Position numbers and translations under genes: made by a program
In this document: in pieces, positions 47,005-56,079 of the stretch
How positions within the stretch are numbered: the stretch's first letter is position 1
How the letters are laid out: each line of letters begins with the position of its first letter
Origin: Actinoplanes teichomyceticus ATCC 31121
GTDB lineage: Bacteria; Actinomycetota; Actinomycetes; Mycobacteriales; Micromonosporaceae
Assembly (NCBI RefSeq): GCF_003711105.1
Contig: NZ_CP023865.1
Coordinates: forward strand, 1-64,000
DNA: 64,000 nucleotides
Direction: 5' to 3'
Notes under the pieces: model-generated
Told to the model about the DNA's origin: nothing
Databases searched by the model: none
What the model saw: only the letters and a program-made list of their open reading frames with translations

Positions 47005-47487
47005 TTGCCCGAATTCGTCCTCACCGTTGCCCGGTTCGGCTTCCTGATCCTGCTGTGGATCTTCGTGTTCACGGTGGTCGGGGTGATCCGGCGGGACCTC
47101 TTCGCGGGCGCCCGGTCGAAGAGCATCGTCGCCAGCCCGCGGGGGGTGGGTGGCGCGGTGCTCCCGGGCCGGCCGGCGAAGGTGAAACGCGGTAAGGCGG
47201 CTCGGCAGCTCGTGGTGACCGCCGGTCAGCTCGCCGGCACCCGGATCACCCTCGGCGAGGCGCCGATCACGATCGGCCGCGCCGAGGATTCCACGCTGGT
47301 CATCACCGACGACTTCGCGTCGGCCCGGCACGCCCGGCTGGTGCCGCGGGACGGCCAGTGGTTCGTCGAGGACCTCGGCTCGACCAACGGCACCTACCTC
47401 GATCGCGGTAAGGTCTCCGGACCCACCCCCGTTCCCCTCGGCGTCCCGATCCGGATCGGACGCACTTCTCTCGAGTTACGGCCATGA
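47005..47487 (+). CDS. fhaB: FhaB/FipA: membrane-anchored FHA protein
   Basis: 160 residues. One N-terminal membrane helix (LTVARFGFLILLWIFVFTVV, about 6-28), a basic linker, then an FHA domain with TIGRAEDSTLVITDDFASAR and EDLGSTNGTYLDRG. The mycobacterial homologue links PknA/PknB signalling to division via FtsZ/FtsQ. The start is TTG 47005 (PEFVLTVAR), 5 bp after the fhaA stop. The 3' end overlaps pstP by 4 bases. Confidence 0.92.
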   Translation: MPEFVLTVARFGFLILLWIFVFTVVGVIRRDLFAGARSKSIVASPRGVGGAVLPGRPAKVKRGKAARQLVVTAGQLAGTRITLGEAPITIGRAEDSTLVITDDFASARHARLVPRDGQWFVEDLGSTNGTYLDRGKVSGPTPVPLGVPIRIGRTSLELRP

Positions 47488-48872
47488 CCCTGACCCTGCG
47501 CTATGCCGCTCAGAGCGACCGCGGTCTGATCCGAGACCTCAACCAGGACTCCGTCTACGCCGGTCCACGGCTGCTTGCTGTCGCGGACGGCATGGGCGGC
47601 ATGGCCGCCGGTGACGTCGCCTCCAACATCGTCATCGCCGCGATGGCGCCGCTCGACGACGACGTCCCCGGCGACGCCCTGGTCGACGCGCTGCGGCACG
47701 CCGTCGGCACCGCCAACCAGCAGCTGCGGGACACGGTCGACGCCAACCCGCAGCTGGAAGGGATGGGCACCACGCTGACCGCGGTGCTCTTCACCGGCAG
47801 CAAGTTCGGCATGGTGCACATCGGCGACTCGCGGGCCTACCTGCTCCGCAAGGGCGAGTTCGCGCAGATCACCAAGGACGACACGTACGTCCAGATGCTG
47901 GTCGACGAGGGCCGCGTCAGTCCGGAGGAGGCGAGCAGCCACCCGCAGCGGTCGCTGCTCACCCGGGCGCTGGACGGCCGGGACATCGACCCGGAGTACT
48001 CCGTGCGCCAGGTGCTCAAGGGCGACCGGTACCTGATCTGCAGCGACGGTCTGTCCGGTGTGGTCAGCGCCGAGACGATCGCCCAGACGATGCGGGAGAT
48101 CGCCGACCCGAAGGCGTGCGTCGAGCGGCTGGTCCAGCTGGCGCTGCGCGGCGGCGGGCCGGACAACATCTCCGTGGTGATCGCCGACGCGACCGACGCG
48201 GACATCGTCGAGCAGGCGCCGATCGTCGGTGGTGCGGCGTCGCTCGACCGGGGCAACACCACCGTGGCGGACAGCTCGACACCGGCCTCCCGGGCGGCCG
48301 CGCTCAAGCAGTCGCCGCCGCGCCCGCCGGCCCAGCCGGAGACCGAGGGGTTCGACCGCGAGCCGGAACCGGCCGGACACCCGGTGCGGACCACCCTGCT
48401 GGTGCTGCTGCTGCTCGGGGTGCTGGGCGGTGGCCTCTGGGCGGGCTGGCAGTACACCCAGGACCAGTACTACGTCGGCGCGACCGAGGGCGGCCAGCTC
48501 GCCATCTTCCGCGGCGTACCGGGCCGGATCGCCGGCCTGGACCTGTCCTCGGTGAGCGAGACCAGCACGGTCCGCCTGGACGACCTGACCACGGTCGCCC
48601 AGGAGCGCGTCAAGGAGGGCATCCACGCCGACAGCCAGCTCGACGCGCGCACCATGCTGACCGAGCTGACCAGCGAAGAACCCTCCAACCCGAACCTGAA
48701 GCCGGTCTGCGCCGTGGCCAGTGCCACGCCGTCGGCTTCCACCCCGGTGCGTCCGGCGGCGACGTCCGCGCCGGCCACCGCGACCTCGGCTCCGGCCACC
48801 GCGCCGAGCGTTCAACCGTCCGAGAGCGCGTCCTCGGCCGCCGACCCGGTCGGCTGCCGGACCGTCGACTGA
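47484..48872 (+). CDS. pstP: PP2C-type Ser/Thr protein phosphatase
   Basis: 462 residues. The cytoplasmic PP2C domain (1-238) has the metal-binding motifs RDLNQDS, VADGMGGMAAGD, HIGDSRAYL, CSDGLSGV and GGPDNISVVIAD. A linker, one membrane helix (about 303-322) and an extracellular domain ending in a Ser/Ala/Pro-rich tail follow. PstP removes phosphate from PknA/PknB and their substrates. It overlaps fhaB (ATGA), so it is translationally coupled. Confidence 0.95.
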   Translation: MTLTLRYAAQSDRGLIRDLNQDSVYAGPRLLAVADGMGGMAAGDVASNIVIAAMAPLDDDVPGDALVDALRHAVGTANQQLRDTVDANPQLEGMGTTLTAVLFTGSKFGMVHIGDSRAYLLRKGEFAQITKDDTYVQMLVDEGRVSPEEASSHPQRSLLTRALDGRDIDPEYSVRQVLKGDRYLICSDGLSGVVSAETIAQTMREIADPKACVERLVQLALRGGGPDNISVVIADATDADIVEQAPIVGGAASLDRGNTTVADSSTPASRAAALKQSPPRPPAQPETEGFDREPEPAGHPVRTTLLVLLLLGVLGGGLWAGWQYTQDQYYVGATEGGQLAIFRGVPGRIAGLDLSSVSETSTVRLDDLTTVAQERVKEGIHADSQLDARTMLTELTSEEPSNPNLKPVCAVASATPSASTPVRPAATSAPATATSAPATAPSVQPSESASSAADPVGCRTVD

Positions 48873-48900
48873 GCACGGCCTACAACGTCTGGGGAATTTC

Positions 48901-50403
48901 TTGACCGCGCCCGCCGTACCGGCTCCCTCGCCCGCCTCCACGGGTGAGCTGTCGCGTATCCCGGGATTGAAGACCCGCCGTAACGCCGAACTCGGGCTCC
49001 TGGCCTTCGCCATGGTGCTGGTCACGGTGTTCGGCGCCACCGTGGAAGCCAACAAGTACGACAAGCTCCAGCCGAACTTCTGGGTGCCGGCCGCGCTGCT
49101 GAGCATCCTCTTCCTCGGCCTGCACATCGTCATCCGGTTCGTCGCTCCGTACGCCGATCCGGTGCTGCTTCCCGCGGTGGCTCTGATCAACGGCATCGGG
49201 GTGGCGTTCCTGCGCCGCATCGACATCGCCAACGCGATCAACGACAAGCAGCCGCCGCCGGGCATCTTCTCCGGGATCGGCGGTCGCCAGCTGGCCTGGA
49301 CGCTGATCGCGCTGATCCTGGCGGCGGCGCTGCTGCTGTTGATCCGCGATCACAAGACCATCTCGAAGTACGCGTACACGCTCGGCCTCACCGGCATCGT
49401 GCTGATGATGATCCCCGCGGTGCTGCCACGCAGCCTCTCCGAGGTGAACGGCGCGAAGCTGTGGATCAAGATCGGTGGCTTCTCCATCCAGCCGGGTGAG
49501 TTCGCCAAGCTGATGCTGGTCACCTTCTTCGCGTACTACCTGGTACGCAAACGTGAGGTCCTCTCGCTGGCCAGCAAGCGTTTCCTCGGGATCGACTTCC
49601 CGCGCGGCCGCGACCTCGGCCCGGTCGTCACGGTGTGGCTGTTCAGCCTCCTGGTGCTGGTCTTCGAGAAGGACCTGGGCACCGCGCTGCTGTACTTCGG
49701 CCTGTTCGTGGTGACGCTCTACGTCGCCACCGAACGCTCCAGCTGGCTGATCATCGGCCTGCTGCTGTTCTTCGGCGGCGTCTACATCGCCTACCTGCTC
49801 GGCGCCTCGATCGGCGGCCCGTTCGCGAACTTCTACGACCGCGCCGACGTCTGGCTGAACCCGTTCGACCCGGCCCAGTACAACCGGATCGGCGGCAGCG
49901 GCCAGCTGGTCCAGGGCCTGCTCGGCCTGGGCACCGGCGGCCTGTTCGGCACCGGCCCGGGCGCCGGCTCGCCGCTGTCCGTGCCCGAGGTGCAGAACGA
50001 CTTCATCTTCGCCGGCCTGGGCGAGGAGATCGGCCTGTTCGGCCTCTCCGCGCTGCTGGTCTGCTACCTGCTGATCACGATGCGCGGCCTGCGCTGGGCG
50101 ATCGGGGTGCGCGACTCGTTCGGCAAGCTGGTCGCCGGCGGCCTCTCGTTCACCCTCGGCCTCCAGGTCTTCGTGATCCTCGGCGGCATCACCGGGCTGA
50201 TCCCGCTGACCGGCCAGACCACCCCGTTCCTCTCCTCCGGTGGCTCCTCGCTGATGGCGAACTGGCTGCTCATCGCGATGCTGCTGCGCATCTCGAACGC
50301 GGCGCGTGGCCCGGCGACCGGTGGTGGCGGACGGGAACGACTCGGGCCGAAGAAGGCCCCCACCCAGCTGCACGGCGCCATGACGGAGGTGATCAAGCCG
50401 TGA
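48901..50403 (+). CDS. rodA: RodA/FtsW-family SEDS peptidoglycan polymerase
   Basis: 500 residues with about 12 membrane segments. SEDS marks: GFSIQPGEFAKLMLVTFFAY, VFEKDLGTALLYFGLF (with the catalytic Asp in EKDLGTA), and the final LTGQTTPFLSSGGSSLMANW. It polymerises glycan strands with its partner PBP. The start is TTG 48901, with GGGGAA six to seven bases upstream; the frame to its left is not homologous. It overlaps pbpA by 4 bases, matching the known RodA-PbpA functional pairing in actinobacterial elongation. Confidence 0.95.
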   Translation: MTAPAVPAPSPASTGELSRIPGLKTRRNAELGLLAFAMVLVTVFGATVEANKYDKLQPNFWVPAALLSILFLGLHIVIRFVAPYADPVLLPAVALINGIGVAFLRRIDIANAINDKQPPPGIFSGIGGRQLAWTLIALILAAALLLLIRDHKTISKYAYTLGLTGIVLMMIPAVLPRSLSEVNGAKLWIKIGGFSIQPGEFAKLMLVTFFAYYLVRKREVLSLASKRFLGIDFPRGRDLGPVVTVWLFSLLVLVFEKDLGTALLYFGLFVVTLYVATERSSWLIIGLLLFFGGVYIAYLLGASIGGPFANFYDRADVWLNPFDPAQYNRIGGSGQLVQGLLGLGTGGLFGTGPGAGSPLSVPEVQNDFIFAGLGEEIGLFGLSALLVCYLLITMRGLRWAIGVRDSFGKLVAGGLSFTLGLQVFVILGGITGLIPLTGQTTPFLSSGGSSLMANWLLIAMLLRISNAARGPATGGGGRERLGPKKAPTQLHGAMTEVIKP

Positions 50404-51899
50404 ATGCCCCCCTTCGCAAGTCCGGCGTGGTCCTCTTCGTCCTGTTCGGGATGATCTTCGCCAACCTGAACTGGATCCAGGCCTACAAGGCCGACGAGTA
50501 CCGCACCCACAAGTGGAACGGGCGGGTGATCGTCGCCGAGTACAAACGCCCCCGCGGCGTGATCGAGGCCGGCGGCACCGCCCTGGCCCAGAACAAGGCG
50601 ACCGACGACACCCTGAAGTACCTCCGGGTGTACCCGAAGAAGGACATCTACGCTCCGGTGCTCGGCTACAAGCCGGTCAACCTGGGCACGGTCGGCATCG
50701 AGGAGAGCGAGAACGACTTCCTCTCCGGCGAGAGCGACAAGCTGTTCGCCGACCGGATCAGCGACATGTTCACCGGTGAGGACACCGGCGGCGGCAACGT
50801 GGTGCTGTCGCTGAACACCAAGGCTCAAGAGGTCGCCTGGAAGCAGATGACCAACAACGAGCGGGGAGCGAAGAAGGGCGCGGCGATCGCCCTCGACCCG
50901 CGCACCGGGGCGGTCCAGGCGCTGGTGTCGATGCCCAGCTACAACCCCAACCAGCTGGTCACGCACGACACCCAGGCGGCCGCCAGGGCGTACCGGGAGC
51001 TGAACGCGGACAAGGACAACCCGATGCTGAACCGGGCGCTGTCGCAGACCCTCCCGCCCGGCTCGGCGTTCAAGGTGATCGTCTCCGCGGCGGCGCTGCA
51101 GAGCGGCTACGGCGTCGACACCGAGCTCCCGGCCGGCAACGTCTACCGCGAGGGCGGCGCCACGGTCCACAACTCCGAGGACGAGGTGTGCCCGGCCGGC
51201 GACGTGACCCTCAAGGAGGCGCTGACCGAGAGCTGCAACACCGGGTACGCCAAACTCGGCGTGAAGCTCGGCGCGGACAAGGTCAAGGCGACGGCGAAGG
51301 CGTTCGGGTTCGAGGGGGGCGAGCTCAGGGTCGGCGACCTGGAGAGCGGCGACGGCCTGCCGGTGGCGGCCAGCCACACCGGTGACATCGCGAACCCGGA
51401 CGGCAGCACGGACCGGGCCGCCCTGGCCCAGTCCTCGATCGGCCAGCGGGACGTGCGGATGACGCCCCTGCAGGGCGCGCTGATCGCGGCCACGGTCGCC
51501 AACGGCGGCGAGCAGATGCAGCCGTACCTGGTGCAGCAGCTGCTCAGCCCGGACCGGCGGACGATCTACACCGCCTCCCCGAAGAAGCTGCGCACCCCGA
51601 TCGACGGCAACGTCGCCTCCCAGCTCAAAGAGATGATGATCAGTGTCGTCGAGAACGGCACCGGTCGGAAGGCGCAGATCGACGGCTACACCGTCGGCGG
51701 CAAGACCGGTACCGCCCAGAACGCCGCGGGCGCCGACCCGCACGGGTGGTTCATCGGGTTCGCCTTCAACGACAAGGGCGAGGCGGTCTCCGCCGTCTGT
51801 GTCGTGCTGGAGAACGTCTCCGGCGGCCACGCGAGCTCCGAGGCGGCCCGGATCGCCGGGCTGATCATGAAGGCCGCGGCCGGTCGGGGAGGGGACTGA
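50400..51899 (+). CDS. pbpA: Class B penicillin-binding protein PbpA
   Basis: 499 residues. N-terminal membrane anchor (KSGVVLFVLFGMIFANLNWI), dimerisation domain, then transpeptidase domain. Active-site motifs: SxxK as SAFK near 222, SxN as SCN near 278, and KTGTA near 435. It cross-links peptidoglycan made by RodA. GTG 50400 overlaps the rodA stop (GTGA) and GGAGG is present upstream. PknB phosphorylates the mycobacterial homologue, fitting this operon. Confidence 0.95.
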   Translation: MNAPLRKSGVVLFVLFGMIFANLNWIQAYKADEYRTHKWNGRVIVAEYKRPRGVIEAGGTALAQNKATDDTLKYLRVYPKKDIYAPVLGYKPVNLGTVGIEESENDFLSGESDKLFADRISDMFTGEDTGGGNVVLSLNTKAQEVAWKQMTNNERGAKKGAAIALDPRTGAVQALVSMPSYNPNQLVTHDTQAAARAYRELNADKDNPMLNRALSQTLPPGSAFKVIVSAAALQSGYGVDTELPAGNVYREGGATVHNSEDEVCPAGDVTLKEALTESCNTGYAKLGVKLGADKVKATAKAFGFEGGELRVGDLESGDGLPVAASHTGDIANPDGSTDRAALAQSSIGQRDVRMTPLQGALIAATVANGGEQMQPYLVQQLLSPDRRTIYTASPKKLRTPIDGNVASQLKEMMISVVENGTGRKAQIDGYTVGGKTGTAQNAAGADPHGWFIGFAFNDKGEAVSAVCVVLENVSGGHASSEAARIAGLIMKAAAGRGGD

Positions 51900-51900
51900 C

Positions 51901-53232
51901 ATGATCCGCCCGGGGGTCACGCTCGGTGGGCGATACCGCTTGGAGGAGCGGGTCGGCGGCGGCGGCATGGGCGACGTCTGGCGTGGCACCGATGAGGTGC
52001 TGGGCCGTACCGTCGCTGTCAAGATCCTGCTGCCCGCGCTGCTCGACGAGCCTGGCTTCGCGGAGCGGTTCCGCGGTGAGGCGCGCACCATGGCGACCAT
52101 CAACCACCCGGGCGTGGTCGACGTCTACGACTACGGCAGCGACCAGCATCTGGCGTTCCTGGTCATGGAGTTCGTCGAGGGCGACGCCCTGTCCCGCACG
52201 CTGAGCCGGGTCGGCCGGCTCACCCCGGCCCGCACCATGGCGCTCGTCGCGCAGGCCGCCGACGCATTGCAGGCCTCCCACGCCAACGGCATCGTGCACC
52301 GCGACGTGAAGCCGGGCAACCTGCTGGTCCGCCCGAACGGCACGCTGGTCCTGACCGATTTCGGCATCGCCCGGTCGGCCCTGGTCGGCCAGTTGACGGT
52401 GGCCGGGGCGGTGCTCGGCACGGCGTCGTACATCTCGCCCGAGCAGGCGGCCGGTGATGTGGCCACCCCGGCCTCCGACGTGTACGCCCTCGGCGTGGTC
52501 GCCTACCAGTGCCTCTCCGGGCACCGGCCGTTCGAGGGCGCCACCCCGGTCGAGATCGCCATGAAGCACGTCCGGGAGACGCCGCGCCCGCTGCCCGGCG
52601 ACATCCCGCCCTCGGTGCGTGCCATCGTCGAGCGCGCGCTGGCCAAGGACCCGGCGGCGCGCTGGCCCAGCGCCGCGGCCATGGCGGCGGTCGCCCGGCA
52701 GGCCGCGTCCTCGCTGACCACCACGGTGCACCCGCCGGTGAGCCAGCCGGCCCGGGCCACCCCCGCGCCGTCGCAGCCGGCCCGGGCCTCGGCCCCGCGG
52801 CCGACGTCGGGCGCGCGTGGCGCCGCCGCGGTGCCGTCCGCCCCGCCGGCGTCCGCGGCCGCCCCGCCGGTGGCGCCACCGATGCCGCCGCACTACCGTC
52901 CGCAGTCCGGGCCACCGTTGAACAACGGCGGGTACCCGCCCCCGATGCCGATGGCCAAGCCGGAGGGCTCGCTGGGCCGGCAGGTGCTGATCGTGCTGGC
53001 CGTGGTGCTCGCGCTTCTCGTGCTGCTCTGTGCCGGAGTCATCTCGTTCCTGTATCGACATGGCAACACCGCCGCCGCCGGCGAAATCGCGCTGGGTGAT
53101 CGCAGCAGCTCGGCGGCTATCCTCCGCACGGGCGTGGCTGCCGACCGGGTGTCGGCGGCGTCGTACCGTCTTATGAAGGCCGACCCCCAGCTCGGCCCGA
53201 TCCGACCGAACGAAGGACGACAGACGCTATGA
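51901..53232 (+). CDS. pknA: Ser/Thr protein kinase PknA
   Basis: 443 residues. Kinase domain 1-270: Gly-rich loop VGGGGMGDVW, ATP Lys41 in VAVKIL, HRDVKPGN catalytic loop, DFGIAR, and APE-type SPEQAAGD. A Pro/Ala-rich juxtamembrane linker (about 270-355), one membrane helix (VLIVLAVVLALLVLLCAGVI) and a short outside tail follow. It regulates cell shape and division. The start is two bases after the pbpA stop. It overlaps pknB by 4 bases. Confidence 0.95.
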   Translation: MIRPGVTLGGRYRLEERVGGGGMGDVWRGTDEVLGRTVAVKILLPALLDEPGFAERFRGEARTMATINHPGVVDVYDYGSDQHLAFLVMEFVEGDALSRTLSRVGRLTPARTMALVAQAADALQASHANGIVHRDVKPGNLLVRPNGTLVLTDFGIARSALVGQLTVAGAVLGTASYISPEQAAGDVATPASDVYALGVVAYQCLSGHRPFEGATPVEIAMKHVRETPRPLPGDIPPSVRAIVERALAKDPAARWPSAAAMAAVARQAASSLTTTVHPPVSQPARATPAPSQPARASAPRPTSGARGAAAVPSAPPASAAAPPVAPPMPPHYRPQSGPPLNNGGYPPPMPMAKPEGSLGRQVLIVLAVVLALLVLLCAGVISFLYRHGNTAAAGEIALGDRSSSAAILRTGVAADRVSAASYRLMKADPQLGPIRPNEGRQTL

Positions 53233-55016
53233 CGGCGCAGGCCCGACTGCTCGGTGGCAGGTACCAGGTCGGCGAGCTGCTCGGCTATGGCGGTATGGCG
53301 GAGGTGCACCGGGGCCGCGATCTCCGCCTCGGCCGCGACGTTGCGATCAAGATGCTGCGCACCGACCTCGCCCGGGATGCCACCTTCCAGGAACGGTTCC
53401 GCCGCGAGGCGCAGAACTCGGCCGCGCTCAACCATCCGGCCATCGTCGCCGTCTACGACACCGGCGAGGAGACCTCGGGGACCGGCGAGCGGCTGCCGTT
53501 CATCGTGATGGAGTTCGTCAACGGGCGGACCCTCAAGGAGGTGCTGGCCCAGGAGCAGCGGCTGCCGCCACGCCGGGCCCTGGAGATCATCGCGGACATC
53601 TGCGCGGCGCTGGAGTTCAGTCACCGGCACGGGATCATCCACCGGGACATCAAGCCGGGCAACGTGATGATCACGCAGAACGGCCAGGTCAAGGTCATGG
53701 ACTTCGGCATCGCGCGGGCCCTGGCCAGCGGCGCCACCACGATGACCCAGACCAGCGCGGTGATCGGCACCGCTCAGTACCTCTCCCCCGAGCAGGCGCG
53801 CGGCGAGGCGGTGGACGCCCGCTCCGATGTCTACGCGGCCGGCTGCGTGCTGTTCGAGCTGCTCGTCGGGCACCCACCGTTCGTCGGCGACAGTCCGGTG
53901 AGCGTGGCGTACCAGCACGTCCGGGAAGACCCCAAGGCGCCCAGCTCGATCAGCCGCGAGGTCCCGCCGGACGTCGACGCGATCGTGCTGAAGGCACTCG
54001 CCAAGAACCCGTTGAACCGGTACCAGAGCGCTCAGGAGATGCGCGCCGACGCGCTGCGCGCGGTCTCCGGCCGTCCGGTGATGGCCACCCCGGTGATGAG
54101 CGAGGCCGAGACCGTCGCGATGAGCAACGGCCCCCGCCAGTGGCAGCCGCAGGCGGCGACCACCGTGCAGCGGCCCGTTCCGCCGGCCCCGGGTGGCGGC
54201 CGGCCGCCGGACAACCGGCAGTCCTGGGTGTGGGCCGCGCTGGCCGGCCTGGGCGTGCTGGTGGTGATCGTGCTCGGCGTCGCGCTGGCGTTGAACAAGA
54301 AGAACAACGGCGGCGACCAGCCGAAACAGCCGCAGCAGGTGGCGATGCCGGACCTGAAGGGCCTGACCGAGGCGCAGGCCAAGCAACGGCTCACCGACCT
54401 GGGGCTGACCGGCATCCCGCAGGTCGACACGGTGCAGGACAAGGACTGCAAGGGCGAGGTCTCCAAGCAGACGCCGGTCGCCAGCACGCAGGTCCCGGTC
54501 GACACCCAGATCTCCTTCACCATCTGCAACGCCCCGGAGAAGGTCACCGTGCCGACCGGGCTGGTCGGCGGCACCAGCGCGGCGGCCGAGGCGGCCCTGA
54601 AGGAACGCGGTCTCGTGCCGAAGTTCCGCGATGTGGCGAGCGCTTCGCCGAAGGGCCAGGTGATCGAGGTGGAGGACGAGGGCGAAGAGGTCGAGCCCGG
54701 CACCGAGATCACGGTGAAGGTTTCCGACAACAAGCTGGTCATCATGCCGGACGTGGTCGGTCAGAGTCAGGACGGCGCGACCGCGCTGCTCACCGACAAG
54801 GGCCTGAAGGTGGACGTGCAGATCGTGCCGGGCGACGGAACCCAGGAGCCGGGCACCGTGATCAGCCAGAGCGAGAAGGCGAAGAGCCGGGTCGAGATCG
54901 GCAGCACGATCACCATCGAGGTGGTCGGCGAGCAGGAGCCCGACCCGAACCAGTCGTCGCCCTCGCCGGACCCGTCGGACACCTCCGGCACCGGTGGCGG
55001 CGGCGTGCCGGGCTGA
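53229..55016 (+). CDS. pknB: Ser/Thr protein kinase PknB with three PASTA domains
   Basis: 595 residues. Kinase domain 1-275: Lys41, HRDIKPGN (Asp140), DFG 158-160, and activation loop TMTQTSAVIGTAQYLSPEQ with T173 and T175 aligning to the autophosphorylated threonines of mycobacterial PknB. Membrane helix is about 333-355. Three PASTA domains follow (about 371-438, 440-507, 508-575), one fewer than the four of mycobacteria, then a Pro/Ser/Gly tail. It senses muropeptide/lipid II and controls wall growth. Last gene of the operon, followed by a strong terminator. Confidence 0.96.
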   Translation: MTAQARLLGGRYQVGELLGYGGMAEVHRGRDLRLGRDVAIKMLRTDLARDATFQERFRREAQNSAALNHPAIVAVYDTGEETSGTGERLPFIVMEFVNGRTLKEVLAQEQRLPPRRALEIIADICAALEFSHRHGIIHRDIKPGNVMITQNGQVKVMDFGIARALASGATTMTQTSAVIGTAQYLSPEQARGEAVDARSDVYAAGCVLFELLVGHPPFVGDSPVSVAYQHVREDPKAPSSISREVPPDVDAIVLKALAKNPLNRYQSAQEMRADALRAVSGRPVMATPVMSEAETVAMSNGPRQWQPQAATTVQRPVPPAPGGGRPPDNRQSWVWAALAGLGVLVVIVLGVALALNKKNNGGDQPKQPQQVAMPDLKGLTEAQAKQRLTDLGLTGIPQVDTVQDKDCKGEVSKQTPVASTQVPVDTQISFTICNAPEKVTVPTGLVGGTSAAAEAALKERGLVPKFRDVASASPKGQVIEVEDEGEEVEPGTEITVKVSDNKLVIMPDVVGQSQDGATALLTDKGLKVDVQIVPGDGTQEPGTVISQSEKAKSRVEIGSTITIEVVGEQEPDPNQSSPSPDPSDTSGTGGGGVPG

Positions 55017-55054
55017 TCTCCGACGAGCTCAGCCGGATCCAGCTTCGACAACAG

Positions 55055-55088
55055 GATGGCCGGACGCCCGCGCGGGCGTCCGGCCATC
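55055..55088. terminator. Perfect 34-bp palindromic bidirectional terminator
   Basis: A 17-bp stem without mismatch (GATGGCCGGACGCCCGC and its complement), placed between the convergent pknB and pabA/trpG genes. It can serve both. Confidence 0.88.
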
Positions 55089-55112
55089 TGCCGTTTCCAG
55101 TCGGTTCGCGGT

Positions 55113-55763
55113 CTAAGCGCTGGCGAAGGCGGAGCGCCGCCGCGTCTCCACCTCGGCGGCCAGCTCGGGCGCCCGCTCCAGGGCCGACGGGAGGCCGCAG
55201 GCGGCCAGCCAGTTCGCCAGCATGGTGTGGCCGCCCTCGGTGAGCACCGACTCCGGGTGGAACTGCACGCCCTCGATCGGCAGCGTGCGGTGCCGCATCG
55301 CCATCACCACGCCGGAACCGGTCCGGCCGGTCACCTCGATCTCGTCCGGCAGCGTCTCCGCTAGCACGGCGAGCGAGTGGTAGCGGGTCGCGGTGAACGG
55401 GTCCGGCAGCCCGGCCAGCACGCCGTCGCCCCGGTGGTGGACCAGCGAGGTCTTGCCGTGCAGCAGTTCCGGCGCACGGGTCACGGTCGCGCCGAAGGCC
55501 GCGCCGATCGCCTGATGCCCCAGGCAGACCCCGAAAAGCGGAATCTTCCCCGCGTACGTCCGGATCACGTCGAGCATGATCCCGGCGCGGGTGGGCTCGC
55601 CGGGGCCGGGGGAGAGCAGGATGCCCGCCGCGCCCAGCCGGCCCACCTCGTCGACGCCGATCTCGTCGTTGCGTCGCACCTCGCATTCGGCGCCGAGCTG
55701 GCCCAGGTACTGCACCAGGTTGAACACGAACGAGTCGTAGTTGTCGATCACGAGAATGCGCAC
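55113..55763 (-). CDS. Glutamine amidotransferase of anthranilate/aminodeoxychorismate synthase
   Basis: 216 residues. Class I amidotransferase: RILVIDNYDSFVFNLVQYL start, oxyanion segment LLSPGPGEP, nucleophile Cys in FGVCLGHQAIG, and His/Glu in GVQFHPESVLTEGG. It supplies ammonia for tryptophan (TrpG) or folate (PabA) synthesis, or both. The partner chain is not in the window. The mycobacterial gene beside pknB is called trpG. GTG 55763 has AGGTGA about eight bases upstream. GTG 55775 would overlap the upstream stop codon. Confidence 0.92.
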   Translation of the reverse strand: MRILVIDNYDSFVFNLVQYLGQLGAECEVRRNDEIGVDEVGRLGAAGILLSPGPGEPTRAGIMLDVIRTYAGKIPLFGVCLGHQAIGAAFGATVTRAPELLHGKTSLVHHRGDGVLAGLPDPFTATRYHSLAVLAETLPDEIEVTGRTGSGVVMAMRHRTLPIEGVQFHPESVLTEGGHTMLANWLAACGLPSALERAPELAAEVETRRRSAFASA

Positions 55764-55764
55764 G

Positions 55765-56076
55765 TCAGTCGTCACCTGCTAGGCCGCCGGGGTCGGGGTG
55801 GTTGGAGGTCGTGCTGTACGGGATCTCCTCGGGCGCGGACTCGTCCGGGTCGGCCGAGGCTTCCCCGGCGCCCGGGACGGTCGCGTCCTGGTCCACCGAG
55901 TTCGGGTCGACCTGCGAGGTGCCGCCGACCTGCACGTCATCGAAGGGCAGCAGCGGGGTGGCCCACGGGAAGACGACGTACCAGAGCAGGGAGCCGACGG
56001 CCGCGACGAGCACGAGCGACATGGTCAGCTTGCTCCAGAGGCCACCCGGGAGCTTGCGCCAGATCCAGGCGTACAT
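55765..56076 (-). CDS. Small single-pass membrane protein downstream of sortase
   Basis: 103 residues: basic start MYAWIWRKLPGGLWSKLTMS, one hydrophobic helix (LVLVAAVGSLLWYVVFPWA), then an acidic Asp/Glu/Pro-rich tail to the C terminus. No LPXTG-like sorting motif is seen. It starts 3 bp after the sortase stop, so the two are co-expressed. The family is not recognised; it may be a sortase accessory protein. Confidence 0.8.
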   Translation of the reverse strand: MYAWIWRKLPGGLWSKLTMSLVLVAAVGSLLWYVVFPWATPLLPFDDVQVGGTSQVDPNSVDQDATVPGAGEASADPDESAPEEIPYSTTSNHPDPGGLAGDD

Positions 56077-56079
56077 CCG